A DNA stretch of 47,871 bases, taken from NCBI GenBank assembly GCA_022839625.1, contig JALHJL010000025.1, positions 1 through 47,871 of the forward strand, in the 5' to 3' direction. The translations under genes and the position numbers were made by a program. The DNA is from Phycisphaerales bacterium. GTDB lineage: Bacteria > Planctomycetota > Phycisphaerae > UBA1845 > Fen-1342. The notes beneath the pieces are model-generated. The model saw only the letters and a list, made by a program, of their open reading frames with translations. It was not told the DNA's origin and did not search any database. Position 1 is the stretch's first letter. Each line of letters starts with the position of its first letter. Below are positions 8,783 to 17,007 of this stretch, one piece after another.

Positions 8783-9022
8783 GACTCAGACCTCCGAGAG
8801 CCGTCCAGACGTGCCTGCGGACGCCTCACGTATCATCGTCGGCCGGAGCGGGGAAGGCCGAACCGCCGCCCCGCGACAGCCTGCTCGGCTCGGCCGGCAT
8901 CGGTACCCGTCGACAGCCGGCAATCAAGCTGGTCCAAGAGATGACCGGCCGAAACGGGGTCCGTCCGGCGATGTCCTTACACTACCCGGGCACCGAAACG
9001 CGCCCGGCGGCCACGCGAGCCG

Positions 9023-11146
9023 TTACTTCCGGGGGCCCGGAGCGGACTCCGCGGCGACGGCCTTCAAAGCCGCCTTCCGAGACAATTTTACGCGGCCCTG
9101 CTCGTCAATTGCAATGACTTTGACCTGCACGATGTCGCCGATCTTGACCACGTCCGACACCGTCCGCACGTAATTGTCATCCAGCTCGCTGATGTGGCAC
9201 AGGCCGTCCTGGCCTTCCTGGATCTCGATGAACGCTCCGAAGTCCTTGATACTAATGACTTTACCTTCGTAGATGCGGCCGATCTGCACGTCCTCCGTGA
9301 TCCGCTGCACCAGGGCCAGCGCGCGCTCCGCCTTGGCGGCATCCACGCACGAAATGACGACCGTGCCGTCGTCTTCGATGTCGATTTCGGCACCGGTTTC
9401 GGCCTGAATCGCCTTGATGGACTTCCCGCCCGGCCCGATCAGCTTACCGATCTTCTCCGGGTTGATCTTGATGGTGAGCAGCCGCGGGGCGTACTCGCTG
9501 ATTTGCGGCCGCGGCTTGTCGATCGCGCGGTCCATCTGGTCCAGGATGTGCATCCGGCACTTGTGCGACATCTTCAGGGCCTCGCGCATGATCTTGTGCG
9601 GCAGCCCCGTCGCTTTGATGTCCAACTGTACGCCGGTGACCCCTTTCCGCGTGCCGGCCACCTTGAAGTCCATGTCGCCGAAGTGGTCCTCTTCGCCGAT
9701 GATGTCCGCCAGCAGCTTGTACCGGGCGTCGGACTCCATCACCAGACCGATCGAAATGCCGCTGACCGCCGCCGCAACCGGTACGCCGGCGTCCATCAAC
9801 GCCAGCGATCCGCCGCAGACGGACGCCATCGAGCTGGAGCCGTTCGACTCCAGGATGTCGCTGACCAGGCGAATGGTGTACGGGAAATCCTGCGGACCCG
9901 GCAGAACGGCCTCCAGGCTGCGTTCCGCGAGGGCTCCGTGACCGATTTCTCTTCGCCCGGGTGAACCGATCCGCCGGACCTCGCCCACCGAGAACGGCGG
10001 GAAGTTGTAGTGCAGCATGAACTTCTTGCTGTATTCCTCGAGCAGGTCGTCGATGATCTGTTCGTCGCGGGACGTTCCCAGCGTGCAGACCACCATGGCT
10101 TGAGTCTCCCCGCGCGAGAAGAGCGAAGACCCGTGCACGCGCGGCAGCCAGCCGACCTCACAGCCGATCTTGCGAACCTCGTCGAACTTCCGCCCGTCCG
10201 GCCGGCGGCCTTCCTTCAGAATCATGTCGCGGATCAGCCGTTCCTCGACGAGGGCCACGGCCGCCTTCACCTCCTGCGGCTTGCGCGGCGGATTCGGCTC
10301 GCCTTCCGGGCAGTAGCGGGCGATCGCGCGCTGGTAGACGGCCTTGACCGCGTCGGCGCGCTCGTGTTTGCCGGGGAGCTGCTTCGCCGCCCGCAAGTCA
10401 TCCTGAACCAGGCTCCGAACCTCGTCCAGAAACGCCGTGTCTTTCTCCGGGGCCTCCCAGGTCTTCGGTTGGCCGGCGCGGCGCTCCAGCTCCTTCAACA
10501 TCTCGCAAATCGGCTTGACGCCGTTCTCGTGGCCGAACTGGATAGCGTCCGCGATGACCTCCTCCGGCAGCTCGCGGCAGCCGACCTCGATCATCGTGAC
10601 CGCTTCCAGGTGACCGGCGACGACCATGTCGAGGTCCGAATACTCAAGCTGCGACATCGTCGGGTTGATGATGAACTTGCCGTCCACCCGCCCCACGCGC
10701 GCCGCCGCCACCGGACCGTTGAAGGGCACCGGCGAGACGGCCATCGCCGCGGCGGCGGATACCATCCCGAGCACGTCGGGGTCGTTCTGCATGTCCGTTG
10801 CGAGGACCAGGACCTGGATCTGGACCTCGTCCTTGAAGCCCTCCGGGAACAGCGGCCGCATCGGACGGTCGATGAGCCGGCTGGTGAGGACCTCTTTCAG
10901 CGTCGGACGCCCCTCGCGCTTGAAAAAGCCGCCGGGGAACTTGCCGGCGGCCGACATCTTCTCGCGATAATCGACGGTCAGAGGAAAGAAGTCGATCCCC
11001 TCGCGCGGGTCGGCGGTGACCACCGTCCCCAGCACCACCGTGTCCCCGTACCGGACGGTTGCGGCCCCGGCCGCCTGCTTGGCTAATTTCCCCGTTTCGA
11101 TCGAAAGGACGCTACCCCCTACGGCGCGCTCTACCTTGAACATCAT
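9023..11146 (-). CDS. pnp: Polyribonucleotide nucleotidyltransferase (PNPase)
   Basis: 707 residues, full length for the family. Two RNase PH domains form the catalytic core (about 10-230 and 300-540), with an all-helical linker between them. Recognisable segments include 'DFFPLTVDYREK', 'GRPTLKEVLTSRLIDRPMRPLFP', 'FSRGETQAMV' and 'DMDFKVAGT'. The KH domain has the GxxG loop in 'KLIGPGGKSIKAIQAETG', and the S1 domain follows with 'GKVISIKDFGAFIEI'. The enzyme degrades RNA 3' to 5' by phosphorolysis and acts in the degradosome. Two adjacent ATGs (11146 and 11143) could start it. The rpsO-pnp order is widely conserved; here the 173-nt gap may hold the processing site known in other bacteria, though I could not define it. 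Confidence 0.98.
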   Translation of the reverse strand: MMFKVERAVGGSVLSIETGKLAKQAAGAATVRYGDTVVLGTVVTADPREGIDFFPLTVDYREKMSAAGKFPGGFFKREGRPTLKEVLTSRLIDRPMRPLFPEGFKDEVQIQVLVLATDMQNDPDVLGMVSAAAAMAVSPVPFNGPVAAARVGRVDGKFIINPTMSQLEYSDLDMVVAGHLEAVTMIEVGCRELPEEVIADAIQFGHENGVKPICEMLKELERRAGQPKTWEAPEKDTAFLDEVRSLVQDDLRAAKQLPGKHERADAVKAVYQRAIARYCPEGEPNPPRKPQEVKAAVALVEERLIRDMILKEGRRPDGRKFDEVRKIGCEVGWLPRVHGSSLFSRGETQAMVVCTLGTSRDEQIIDDLLEEYSKKFMLHYNFPPFSVGEVRRIGSPGRREIGHGALAERSLEAVLPGPQDFPYTIRLVSDILESNGSSSMASVCGGSLALMDAGVPVAAAVSGISIGLVMESDARYKLLADIIGEEDHFGDMDFKVAGTRKGVTGVQLDIKATGLPHKIMREALKMSHKCRMHILDQMDRAIDKPRPQISEYAPRLLTIKINPEKIGKLIGPGGKSIKAIQAETGAEIDIEDDGTVVISCVDAAKAERALALVQRITEDVQIGRIYEGKVISIKDFGAFIEIQEGQDGLCHISELDDNYVRTVSDVVKIGDIVQVKVIAIDEQGRVKLSRKAALKAVAAESAPGPRK

Positions 11147-11319
11147 CTTGTCTTACTCTCTCTACGCTTTCCTGCTGCCGACTCGACTGCCAACAACTTT
11201 TCACCAACACCGACCGACTAGACCTTCTAGCGGGATCCACACGCCCGGCCCCCGTCCTGTCCGCACGCGCGGCGCACGACGTACCGGCGCCCACCCGCTT
11301 CGCCGACTCGCCCGCCCGT

Positions 11320-11589
11320 CTACTTTCGTAAACCAAGTTTCCCAATCGTGGCAAGATAACGCTCGCGGCTGTCGCGGGCCAGGAATTTCAGGAGCGCCGA
11401 ACGCTTACCCACCATCTTGAGCAACCCGCGCCGGGACGAGTGGTCCTTCCGGTGGGTCTTCAAGTGCTCCGTGAGCCGCGAAATCCGCTCGGTGAGCAAC
11501 GCGATCTGCACCTCGGCCGAACCCGTATCGCCGTCGTGCCGGCGGTGCTCCGTGACAAGCTGCGTCTTTTTCTCTGCGGCGAGCGCCAT
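11320..11589 (-). CDS. rpsO: 30S ribosomal protein S15
   Basis: 89 residues, the normal S15 length. It contains the family stretches 'DTGSAEVQIALLTERI', 'LTEHLKTHRKDHSSRRGLL' and 'RSALLKFLARDSRERY'. S15 binds 16S rRNA early in 30S assembly. The same frame stays open far upstream, antisense to the restriction gene, but the ATG at 11589 gives the normal N-terminus 'MALAAEKK', with an AAAGG-type site about 7 nt upstream. It is the first gene of the rpsO-pnp operon. Confidence 0.97.
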   Translation of the reverse strand: MALAAEKKTQLVTEHRRHDGDTGSAEVQIALLTERISRLTEHLKTHRKDHSSRRGLLKMVGKRSALLKFLARDSRERYLATIGKLGLRK

Positions 11590-11680
11590 GGCCCAACCTT
11601 TCTCCGCTTGGGCTTGCCCCAGCCACGCCTCTGGGCCTGCGGCGTGCCAGGACAGCCTGCCATTCTTACCTTTAGGGAGT

Positions 11681-11709
11681 AGTATAGGCGGACAAGGGCC
11701 GGGGGGCAA
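11681..11709 (-). promoter_or_regulatory. Sigma-70-type promoter for rpsO-pnp
   Basis: Read on the minus strand, TTGCCC (11709-11704) is followed after exactly 17 nt by TATACT (11686-11681). This is close to the vegetative consensus, with ideal spacing. Transcription would begin near 11674, leaving a leader of about 85 nt before the rpsO ATG at 11589. It stands out in the GC-rich divergent spacer between rpsO and the restriction gene. Confidence 0.65.
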
Positions 11710-11802
11710 CCCCGCACGCACGGGCCCATCACTTTCGTTGACCGTCGCGCCCGGGCCCCATACGATCCGCGGCGCCCCGTCCGTATCCACGGTGAGACCA
11801 CG

Positions 11803-14800
11803 ATGGCGAAGCGCAGCACGGAGGCCCACTACCCGGCGCTCTTCACCAAGGCCCTTCCCAGCGGGACCGTCACGGCGCGGCTGCGGCGGGCGCTCTTCCT
11901 GCCCGCCCTCCTCACCGATGAGGCCCGCAAGCGGGAGCACCTCGAAGCCGAAGCCATGGCGCGGGCCCACGCTGTCTTCTGCAAGTGGGCCGACCTCGAG
12001 AACAAGGGCGCCCTGGCCCGCAAAGAGACCTCCCTCGACGCCGACTTCCTGCGCGAGATCTTCGGGGACGCCCTGAGCTACGCGCCGGTGACGGAGGGCG
12101 CCCCGACACACGCGCTGGAGCGCAATTTCACCGTCTCCGGTGTCGGGACGGCGGACGGTGCGCTCGGGGAGTTCACGCGTGACTCCGCCGCGCGAGTGGT
12201 CGCCGTCATCGAGCTGAAGAGTGCGGACGTGGACTTGGACCTGGACCGCTTCAATGGGCGCACGGCGGTGCAGCAGTGTTGGGATTACCTCAATGCCTGG
12301 CCCGAGTGCCCGTGGGGCATCGTGAGCAACTTCATCAGCTTCCGCCTGTATCATCGCGACCACGGCTCGCGCGTGTTCGAGCACTTCATGCTCCAGGAAT
12401 TGCGCAAACCAGAGCGCTTCCGGGAGTTCTACTACGTCTTCGGCCCCGGCGGACTGCTCCCCACCCGCTCCGACCCAACCCCCCGCGCCGAGTCCCTGCT
12501 GACGCGCACCGGCGAGCGACAGCGGGAAGTCGGCGACGAGCTGTACGACGCCTACAGCCGACACCGCCTGGAGCTTATCGGCTACTTGCACACGCGCCGC
12601 AAGCTGTCCCTGGACCAGGCGATCGCCATTGCTCAGAAGCTGCTTGATCGGATCATCTTTGTGGCGTTTTGCGAGGACCGCGGACTCCTGCCGCGCCGCA
12701 TCATCGAGCGCACCTGGCGAGAACTCCCGCCGCTCGCCCGCGTCACCAACCCGCGCTGGCGGAACTTCCTGAATCTCTTCCGCGGCGTCGACCAGGGTCA
12801 CAAGGACCTCGATCTCGACGCCGGCTACGACGGCGGCCTGTTCGCGCACGATCCGGACGTCGACGACCTCGAACTTGAGGACGAGTGGACCGACTTCTTC
12901 CACAGCGTCGGCAAGTACGACTTCTGCGACGAGGTGAACGTCGAAGTCCTCGGCCACCTCTTCGAGAAGTCGGTCACCGAGCTGGAGAAGCTGCGGGCCG
13001 GCGGATTGTTCGGCAACGGCGGCACCGACGCGTCGGCCGCTCCGGTCATGCCCAAGTCGGCCGAGCGCAAACGCTTCGGAATCTACTACACCCCGCCCGA
13101 ATTCACGACCTTCCTCGTGCAGCAGACGGTCGGCGCGCTGCTCCAGGAGCGCTTTGCCGATCTGGCTCGCCGACACGGGCTCGATCCTGAGCGCCCGGCC
13201 AACGGCCAGGCGCCCGAGACGCTCCGCGCGTACGCCCGCGATTGCCTGGGCGTTCTGCGGGCCCTGCGCATCTGCGACCCGGCCTGCGGCAGCGGCGCGT
13301 TTCTCATCCGCGCCTATGACTTCCTCGAAGACCAGTACGCCGAGATCATCGACCACCTGGTCCTTAACGGCGATCCCAAGGCCGCCCGTCTCGCCGAGCG
13401 GATTCCCGAGATGATCCTGAGCGAGAACCTGTTCGGCGTCGATGTTTCGCCCCAGGCGGTCGAAATTACCCAACTGGCGCTGTGGATTCGCTCGGCCCGC
13501 CGCGGACGCACGCTGGCCGACCTGTCGCGCAACATCGTGTGCGGCAACAGCCTCGTGGACGACCCCGCAGTCCATCCGCGGGCGATGAAGTGGGCAGACG
13601 CCTTCCCCGCGGTCTTCTCGGTAGCGGCCGACCTCCCGGTCGGCCGAACCGCAGCAGCCGACCTCCCGGTCGCACGCGAGCCGGGCTTCGATTGCGTGAT
13701 CGGCAACCCGCCCTGGGAGCGGCTGAAGCTCCAGGAGCGCGAGTTCTTCTCGCTGGCGGCGCCGGACATCGCCGGCGCGGTCAGCGCGGCGCAGCGGCGT
13801 AAGCTCATCGCGGGCTTGGAACAGCGCGACCCGGAGTTGTACGCCCGTTACCGGGAAGCCCAGGCCGCGGCCGACCGCGTGCTGAGCTACGCGCGCCGGA
13901 GCGGGCGCTTTCCGCTGACCGGCAGGGGCGACGTCAACACGTACATGCTGTTCGCCGAGCTCGCCCGGACGATCGTGGCGCCGCACGGGCGCGTCGGGCT
14001 GCTCGTGCCGTCGGGGATCGCCACCGACAATACGACTCGGGAGTTCTTCAACGAGCTGATGGACTCCCGCGCGCTGGTCAGCCTGTGCGACTTCGAGAAC
14101 CGGCGCAAGATCTTTGCGGACGTCGACAACCGCTTCAAGTTCTCGACGCTGGTCTTTGGCGGCAGTGAGACGAGGACGCGGGCCGCCGACTTCGTCTTCT
14201 TCGCTCACCGCATGGAGGACCTCAAGGAGAAGCGCCGGCACATCCCCCTGAGCGCCGCGGACATGGCCCTGGTGAACCCCAACACGCGCACCTGCCCGAT
14301 CTTCCGGTCGCGGCGCGACGCCGAGCTGACGAAGGAGGTCTACCGGCGGGTCCCCGTGCTCGTTGACCGCACGCGCAAGGAGGGCGGCAACCCGTGGGGC
14401 ATCACGTTCGTCCGCATGTTCGACCAGACGAACGACGCCGAGCTATTTCAGACGGCCGAGCAACTCAAGGAAATGGGCTTCAAGCTGGACGGGAATCGCT
14501 GGCGGCTGCGCAAGCGCGTCTTCCTTCCGCTGTATGAGGCCAAGATGATCCAGGGCTACGACCATCGCGCCGCCAGCGTCATCGTGGACGAACAGAATTG
14601 GGTCCGCCAGGGGCAAACGCAGCCCACGTCGCTGGTCGCACACCAGAACCCCGAGTTCGTCGTCCAGCCGCGCTGGTGGGTGGATGAGGTGCGCGTCGAT
14701 GAATTACTGCGCGCCCCGGTTCGCCCGGCGCAACTTTGCTACAAGGACGTGACCAGTCCGACGAACGAGCGCACGATGATCGCGGCTTTCATACCGCGCG

Positions 14801-15315
14801 CCGCGGTGGTCAACTCTGCACCGCTGGTGCTCTGCGATGAGAACCTTGGACCGCGCCCGGAGTGTTGTTTCTTGGCGAATCTCAACGCGTTCGCGCTCGA
14901 TTTCGTCGCCCGCCAGAAGGTCGGCGGAGTGCACTTGAACTTCTTCATCGTCGAACAGCTCCCGATCTTGCCGCCGGATGCCTATGCCGAGCGCTGCCCG
15001 TGGAGCCCGCGGCAGACGCTGGAACGCTGGGTCTCCGAGCGGGTCCTGCAACTGACGTGCACGGCGAACGATATGCTGCCGCTCGCCGAGGCCGCCGGCT
15101 TCAAGGAAGGCGTCCACAAGTGGAAGCCGGACGAGCGCGCGCGGCTGTGTGCCGAGCTGGACGCCGCGTACTTCCGGCTCTACGGCGTCGCGCGCGACGA
15201 CGTGGAGTACATCCTGTCAACGTTCAGGGGTACGCGCCGGCGCGACGTCGCGGAGACCGGGGGATACCGGACGGCCGAGCTGATCCTGAGCGCCTACGAC
15301 GCGCTGGGTGCGTGA
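11803..15315 (+). CDS. Eco57I-like type IIG restriction-modification enzyme
   Basis: 1170 residues, combining cutting, methylation and target recognition in one chain, as type IIG enzymes do. The N-terminal region (about 1-250) holds a probable PD-(D/E)XK nuclease core with E137-L-K139 in 'VVAVIELKSADVDLD'. The N6-adenine methyltransferase domain has SAM motif I at 'CDPACGSGAFLIRAYDF' (from residue 491) and catalytic motif IV N635-P-P-W638 in 'VIGNPPWERL'. The C-terminal 400 residues are expected to hold the target-recognition domain. Between motifs I and IV there is a short in-frame duplication of 'AADLPV'. No separate methylase, specificity or mobility gene adjoins it. A methylase-only defence protein such as PglX is less likely because of the nuclease-like N-terminus. 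Recognition site unknown. Confidence 0.85.
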   Translation: MAKRSTEAHYPALFTKALPSGTVTARLRRALFLPALLTDEARKREHLEAEAMARAHAVFCKWADLENKGALARKETSLDADFLREIFGDALSYAPVTEGAPTHALERNFTVSGVGTADGALGEFTRDSAARVVAVIELKSADVDLDLDRFNGRTAVQQCWDYLNAWPECPWGIVSNFISFRLYHRDHGSRVFEHFMLQELRKPERFREFYYVFGPGGLLPTRSDPTPRAESLLTRTGERQREVGDELYDAYSRHRLELIGYLHTRRKLSLDQAIAIAQKLLDRIIFVAFCEDRGLLPRRIIERTWRELPPLARVTNPRWRNFLNLFRGVDQGHKDLDLDAGYDGGLFAHDPDVDDLELEDEWTDFFHSVGKYDFCDEVNVEVLGHLFEKSVTELEKLRAGGLFGNGGTDASAAPVMPKSAERKRFGIYYTPPEFTTFLVQQTVGALLQERFADLARRHGLDPERPANGQAPETLRAYARDCLGVLRALRICDPACGSGAFLIRAYDFLEDQYAEIIDHLVLNGDPKAARLAERIPEMILSENLFGVDVSPQAVEITQLALWIRSARRGRTLADLSRNIVCGNSLVDDPAVHPRAMKWADAFPAVFSVAADLPVGRTAAADLPVAREPGFDCVIGNPPWERLKLQEREFFSLAAPDIAGAVSAAQRRKLIAGLEQRDPELYARYREAQAAADRVLSYARRSGRFPLTGRGDVNTYMLFAELARTIVAPHGRVGLLVPSGIATDNTTREFFNELMDSRALVSLCDFENRRKIFADVDNRFKFSTLVFGGSETRTRAADFVFFAHRMEDLKEKRRHIPLSAADMALVNPNTRTCPIFRSRRDAELTKEVYRRVPVLVDRTRKEGGNPWGITFVRMFDQTNDAELFQTAEQLKEMGFKLDGNRWRLRKRVFLPLYEAKMIQGYDHRAASVIVDEQNWVRQGQTQPTSLVAHQNPEFVVQPRWWVDEVRVDELLRAPVRPAQLCYKDVTSPTNERTMIAAFIPRAAVVNSAPLVLCDENLGPRPECCFLANLNAFALDFVARQKVGGVHLNFFIVEQLPILPPDAYAERCPWSPRQTLERWVSERVLQLTCTANDMLPLAEAAGFKEGVHKWKPDERARLCAELDAAYFRLYGVARDDVEYILSTFRGTRRRDVAETGGYRTAELILSAYDALGA

Positions 15316-15539
15316 CGGGGACGCCGACAGGTTTCGGCCGCCGTGCGGCCTTCACCTGCCCTACGTGCTTGCTGCCGGTCACGGTAGGACAGGTGGAATC
15401 CGCCGCGGCGGATGCAACCTGCCACGGCTCGCCTACGTGCTTGGCCTGCCCGAAACACGGGCGGACAAGCCGCCCGCCCCGTAGCGGCCGTAGCTCGCGC
15501 CAACCCCGCCACGGCGCACCCAACGCCCGACAACCTGCC

Positions 15540-15574
15540 ATTCGCCATTCGCTATTCGCCACTCGCCATTCCCC
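15540..15574. repeat. Degenerate heptamer tandem array (ATTCGCC)
   Basis: Five consecutive 7-nt units: ATTCGCC, ATTCGCT, ATTCGCC, ACTCGCC and ATTCCCC. Heptamer arrays of this kind recur between genes in cyanobacteria and planctomycetes, where they often give false ORFs. It directly precedes the first octamer array. Confidence 0.8.
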
Positions 15575-15582
15575 ACCTGCCC

Positions 15583-15614
15583 GTTCCCACGTTCCCACGT
15601 TCCCACGTTCCCAC
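15583..15614. repeat. Octamer array A (GTTCCCAC x4)
   Basis: Four perfect head-to-tail copies of the 8-nt unit GTTCCCAC. The array is followed by gccttcttcccccgtc, a junction that recurs after array C. Confidence 0.9.
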
Positions 15615-15633
15615 GCCTTCTTCCCCCGTCACG

Positions 15634-15795
15634 CCGCCCGCGAACAAGCATTACGGGCCAGAGGCCCATGCTACCCTTCATGGGTTCGTCGCGCTTCATG
15701 GGTTCGTCGCGCAGTTCACCCGCCGCGCCGGGTCGCTCCGTCCCTGCGTCCGGCCGTTCCGGCGTGCCTTGTCACCGTTCCCACGTTCTCACGTT
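15634..15795. repeat. Direct repeat unit, copy 1 (about 160 bp)
   Basis: Starts at ccgcccgcgaacaagc and runs into octamer array B. Copy 2 begins exactly 236 nt downstream. The two are nearly identical; one visible difference is G at 15732 against C at 15968. Each copy contains two close repeats of 'cttcatgggttcgtcgcgc'. No coding function is apparent. Confidence 0.9.
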
Positions 15796-15848
15796 CCCAC
15801 GTTCCCACGTTCTCACGTTCCCATGTTCCCACGTTCCCACGTTCCCAC
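15777..15848. repeat. Octamer array B (nine GTTCCCAC-type units)
   Basis: Nine contiguous 8-nt units: GTTCCCAC with the variants GTTCTCAC (units 2 and 5) and GTTCCCAT (unit 6). It lies between the two 160-bp direct repeats. Confidence 0.9.
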
Positions 15849-15869
15849 GCCCTTTTCGCGCAGCCCCCC

Positions 15870-16031
15870 CCGCCCGCGAACAAGCATTACGGGCCAGAGG
15901 CCCATGCTACCCTTCATGGGTTCGTCGCGCTTCATGGGTTCGTCGCGCAGTTCACCCGCCGCGCCGGCTCGCTCCGTCCCTGCGTCCGGCCGTTCCGGCG
16001 TGCCTTGTCACCGTTCCCACGTTCCCACGTT
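15870..16031. repeat. Direct repeat unit, copy 2 (about 160 bp)
   Basis: Second copy of the unit at 15634, in the same orientation, again running into an octamer array. The 236-nt periodicity includes both the unit and array B, so the duplication probably arose by slippage or recombination between octamer arrays. Confidence 0.9.
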
Positions 16032-16052
16032 CTCACGTTCCCACGTTCTCAC
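16013..16052. repeat. Octamer array C (five units)
   Basis: Five 8-nt units: GTTCCCAC, GTTCCCAC, GTTCTCAC, GTTCCCAC and GTTCTCAC. It is followed by gccttcttcccccgtc, the same junction as after array A. Confidence 0.9.
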
Positions 16053-16140
16053 GCCTTCTTCCCCCGTCGCGCCGCCCGCCCGTGCGACCGGCCCGCCTGA
16101 GTCACGACCGATGACCGCCGGCCGAAAACCGGCGACCGGC

Positions 16141-17007
16141 TCAATACTCCGGCGGCAGCTCGTTGAGCTGGGCCAGCGTGAACACCGGGCCGTCCTTGCA
16201 GACGTACACCTTGCCCACGTTGCACCGCCCGCACTTGCCCACCCCGCACTTCATCCGGTTCTCGAGCGTCGTGTAAATCTGCTCCGGCGTGAAGCCCAGC
16301 TTCGCCAGCACCGGCATGGTGAGCTTGATCATGATCGGCGGCCCGCAGACGATCGCGATCGTGTCCTTCGCCCCCGGAGCGACCTGCTCCAGGATCGTCG
16401 GCACGAAGCCGACGTGGCCCTTCCACTCCGGCGTCTGGCCGCCGGGGTCAACCGTGGTGTACAGCTTCACGTCGCTGCGCGTGCCCCACTCGGCGAGCTC
16501 ATGCTTGTAAACGAGGTCCGCGACCGTCCGCGCCCCGTAGATGATCGTCACGTCGCCGTACTTGTCGCGCAGGTCGAGGCAATTCCAGATTACGCAGCGC
16601 ATCGGCGGCAGGGCGATCCCGCCGGCGATGAACAGCAGCTTCTTGCCGTGCCACTGCTCGATCGGAAAGATGTTCCCGTACGGGCCGCGGAAGCCGATGA
16701 TGTCGCCCTCGTCGCGGTCGGCCAGGGCGGTCGTCACGCGGCCCGCCTGGCGGAACGTGCACTCGATGTAGCCCTTGCGGGTCGGCGGCGAGGCGATGCA
16801 GAAGGTCGATTCGCCCTCGCCGTACACGGAGTACTCGCCGAACTGCCCGGCCTTGAACGAGAACTGCCGCCCTTCGGCCTCGTCCACGAACTCGAGCCGG
16901 AAGGTCCGCACGCCGGGCGCTTCTTCCGTCACCTTGGCGATGCGCATGCGGTAGGGAACGTAGAGGTTCCGAGCCGCGGAAACACCAGGTGTGGCAACGG
17001 TAGTCAT
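16141..17007 (-). CDS. flxA: FlxA-like FAD/NAD(P)H oxidoreductase subunit
   Basis: 288 residues, starting at the ATG at 17007 that overlaps the flxB stop as ATGA. The N-terminal FAD-binding barrel has 'FSFKAGQFGEYSV' and 'FCIASPP'. The NAD-binding half has 'LLFIAGGIALPPMR' and 'VCGPPIM'. A C-terminal cysteine cluster in 'MKCGVGKCGRCNVG' plus a later Cys matches the [2Fe-2S] site of the dihydroorotate dehydrogenase B electron-transfer subunit family. Relatives are sulfhydrogenase gamma and anaerobic sulfite reductase B. With flxB, flxC, flxD and hdrABC beside it, the best call is the NAD(P)H-oxidising subunit of an Flx-Hdr complex. Symbol assigned from gene context and family resemblance. Confidence 0.85.
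   Translation of the reverse strand: MTTVATPGVSAARNLYVPYRMRIAKVTEEAPGVRTFRLEFVDEAEGRQFSFKAGQFGEYSVYGEGESTFCIASPPTRKGYIECTFRQAGRVTTALADRDEGDIIGFRGPYGNIFPIEQWHGKKLLFIAGGIALPPMRCVIWNCLDLRDKYGDVTIIYGARTVADLVYKHELAEWGTRSDVKLYTTVDPGGQTPEWKGHVGFVPTILEQVAPGAKDTIAIVCGPPIMIKLTMPVLAKLGFTPEQIYTTLENRMKCGVGKCGRCNVGKVYVCKDGPVFTLAQLNELPPEY

Larger units (their letters stand above)
15316..16140. other. Repeat-rich convergent intergenic spacer (no gene)
   Basis: An 825-nt stretch lies between the restriction gene stop and the convergent flxA stop. Long open frames cross it, but they consist of translated tandem repeats and continue antisense into flxA, so I call none of them a gene. It holds a short heptamer array, three octamer arrays and two copies of a roughly 160-bp unit, each listed separately. 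Confidence 0.8.

Noticed and set aside
11590..14241. Minus-strand open frame of over 900 codons running upstream of rpsO
   Set aside because: It is antisense to the restriction enzyme, whose motifs are convincing. Only the last 89 codons match a protein (S15). Long antisense frames are common in DNA this GC-rich.
15583..16052. CRISPR array
   Set aside because: Repeats are 8 nt and directly adjacent, without spacers, and no cas genes are present.
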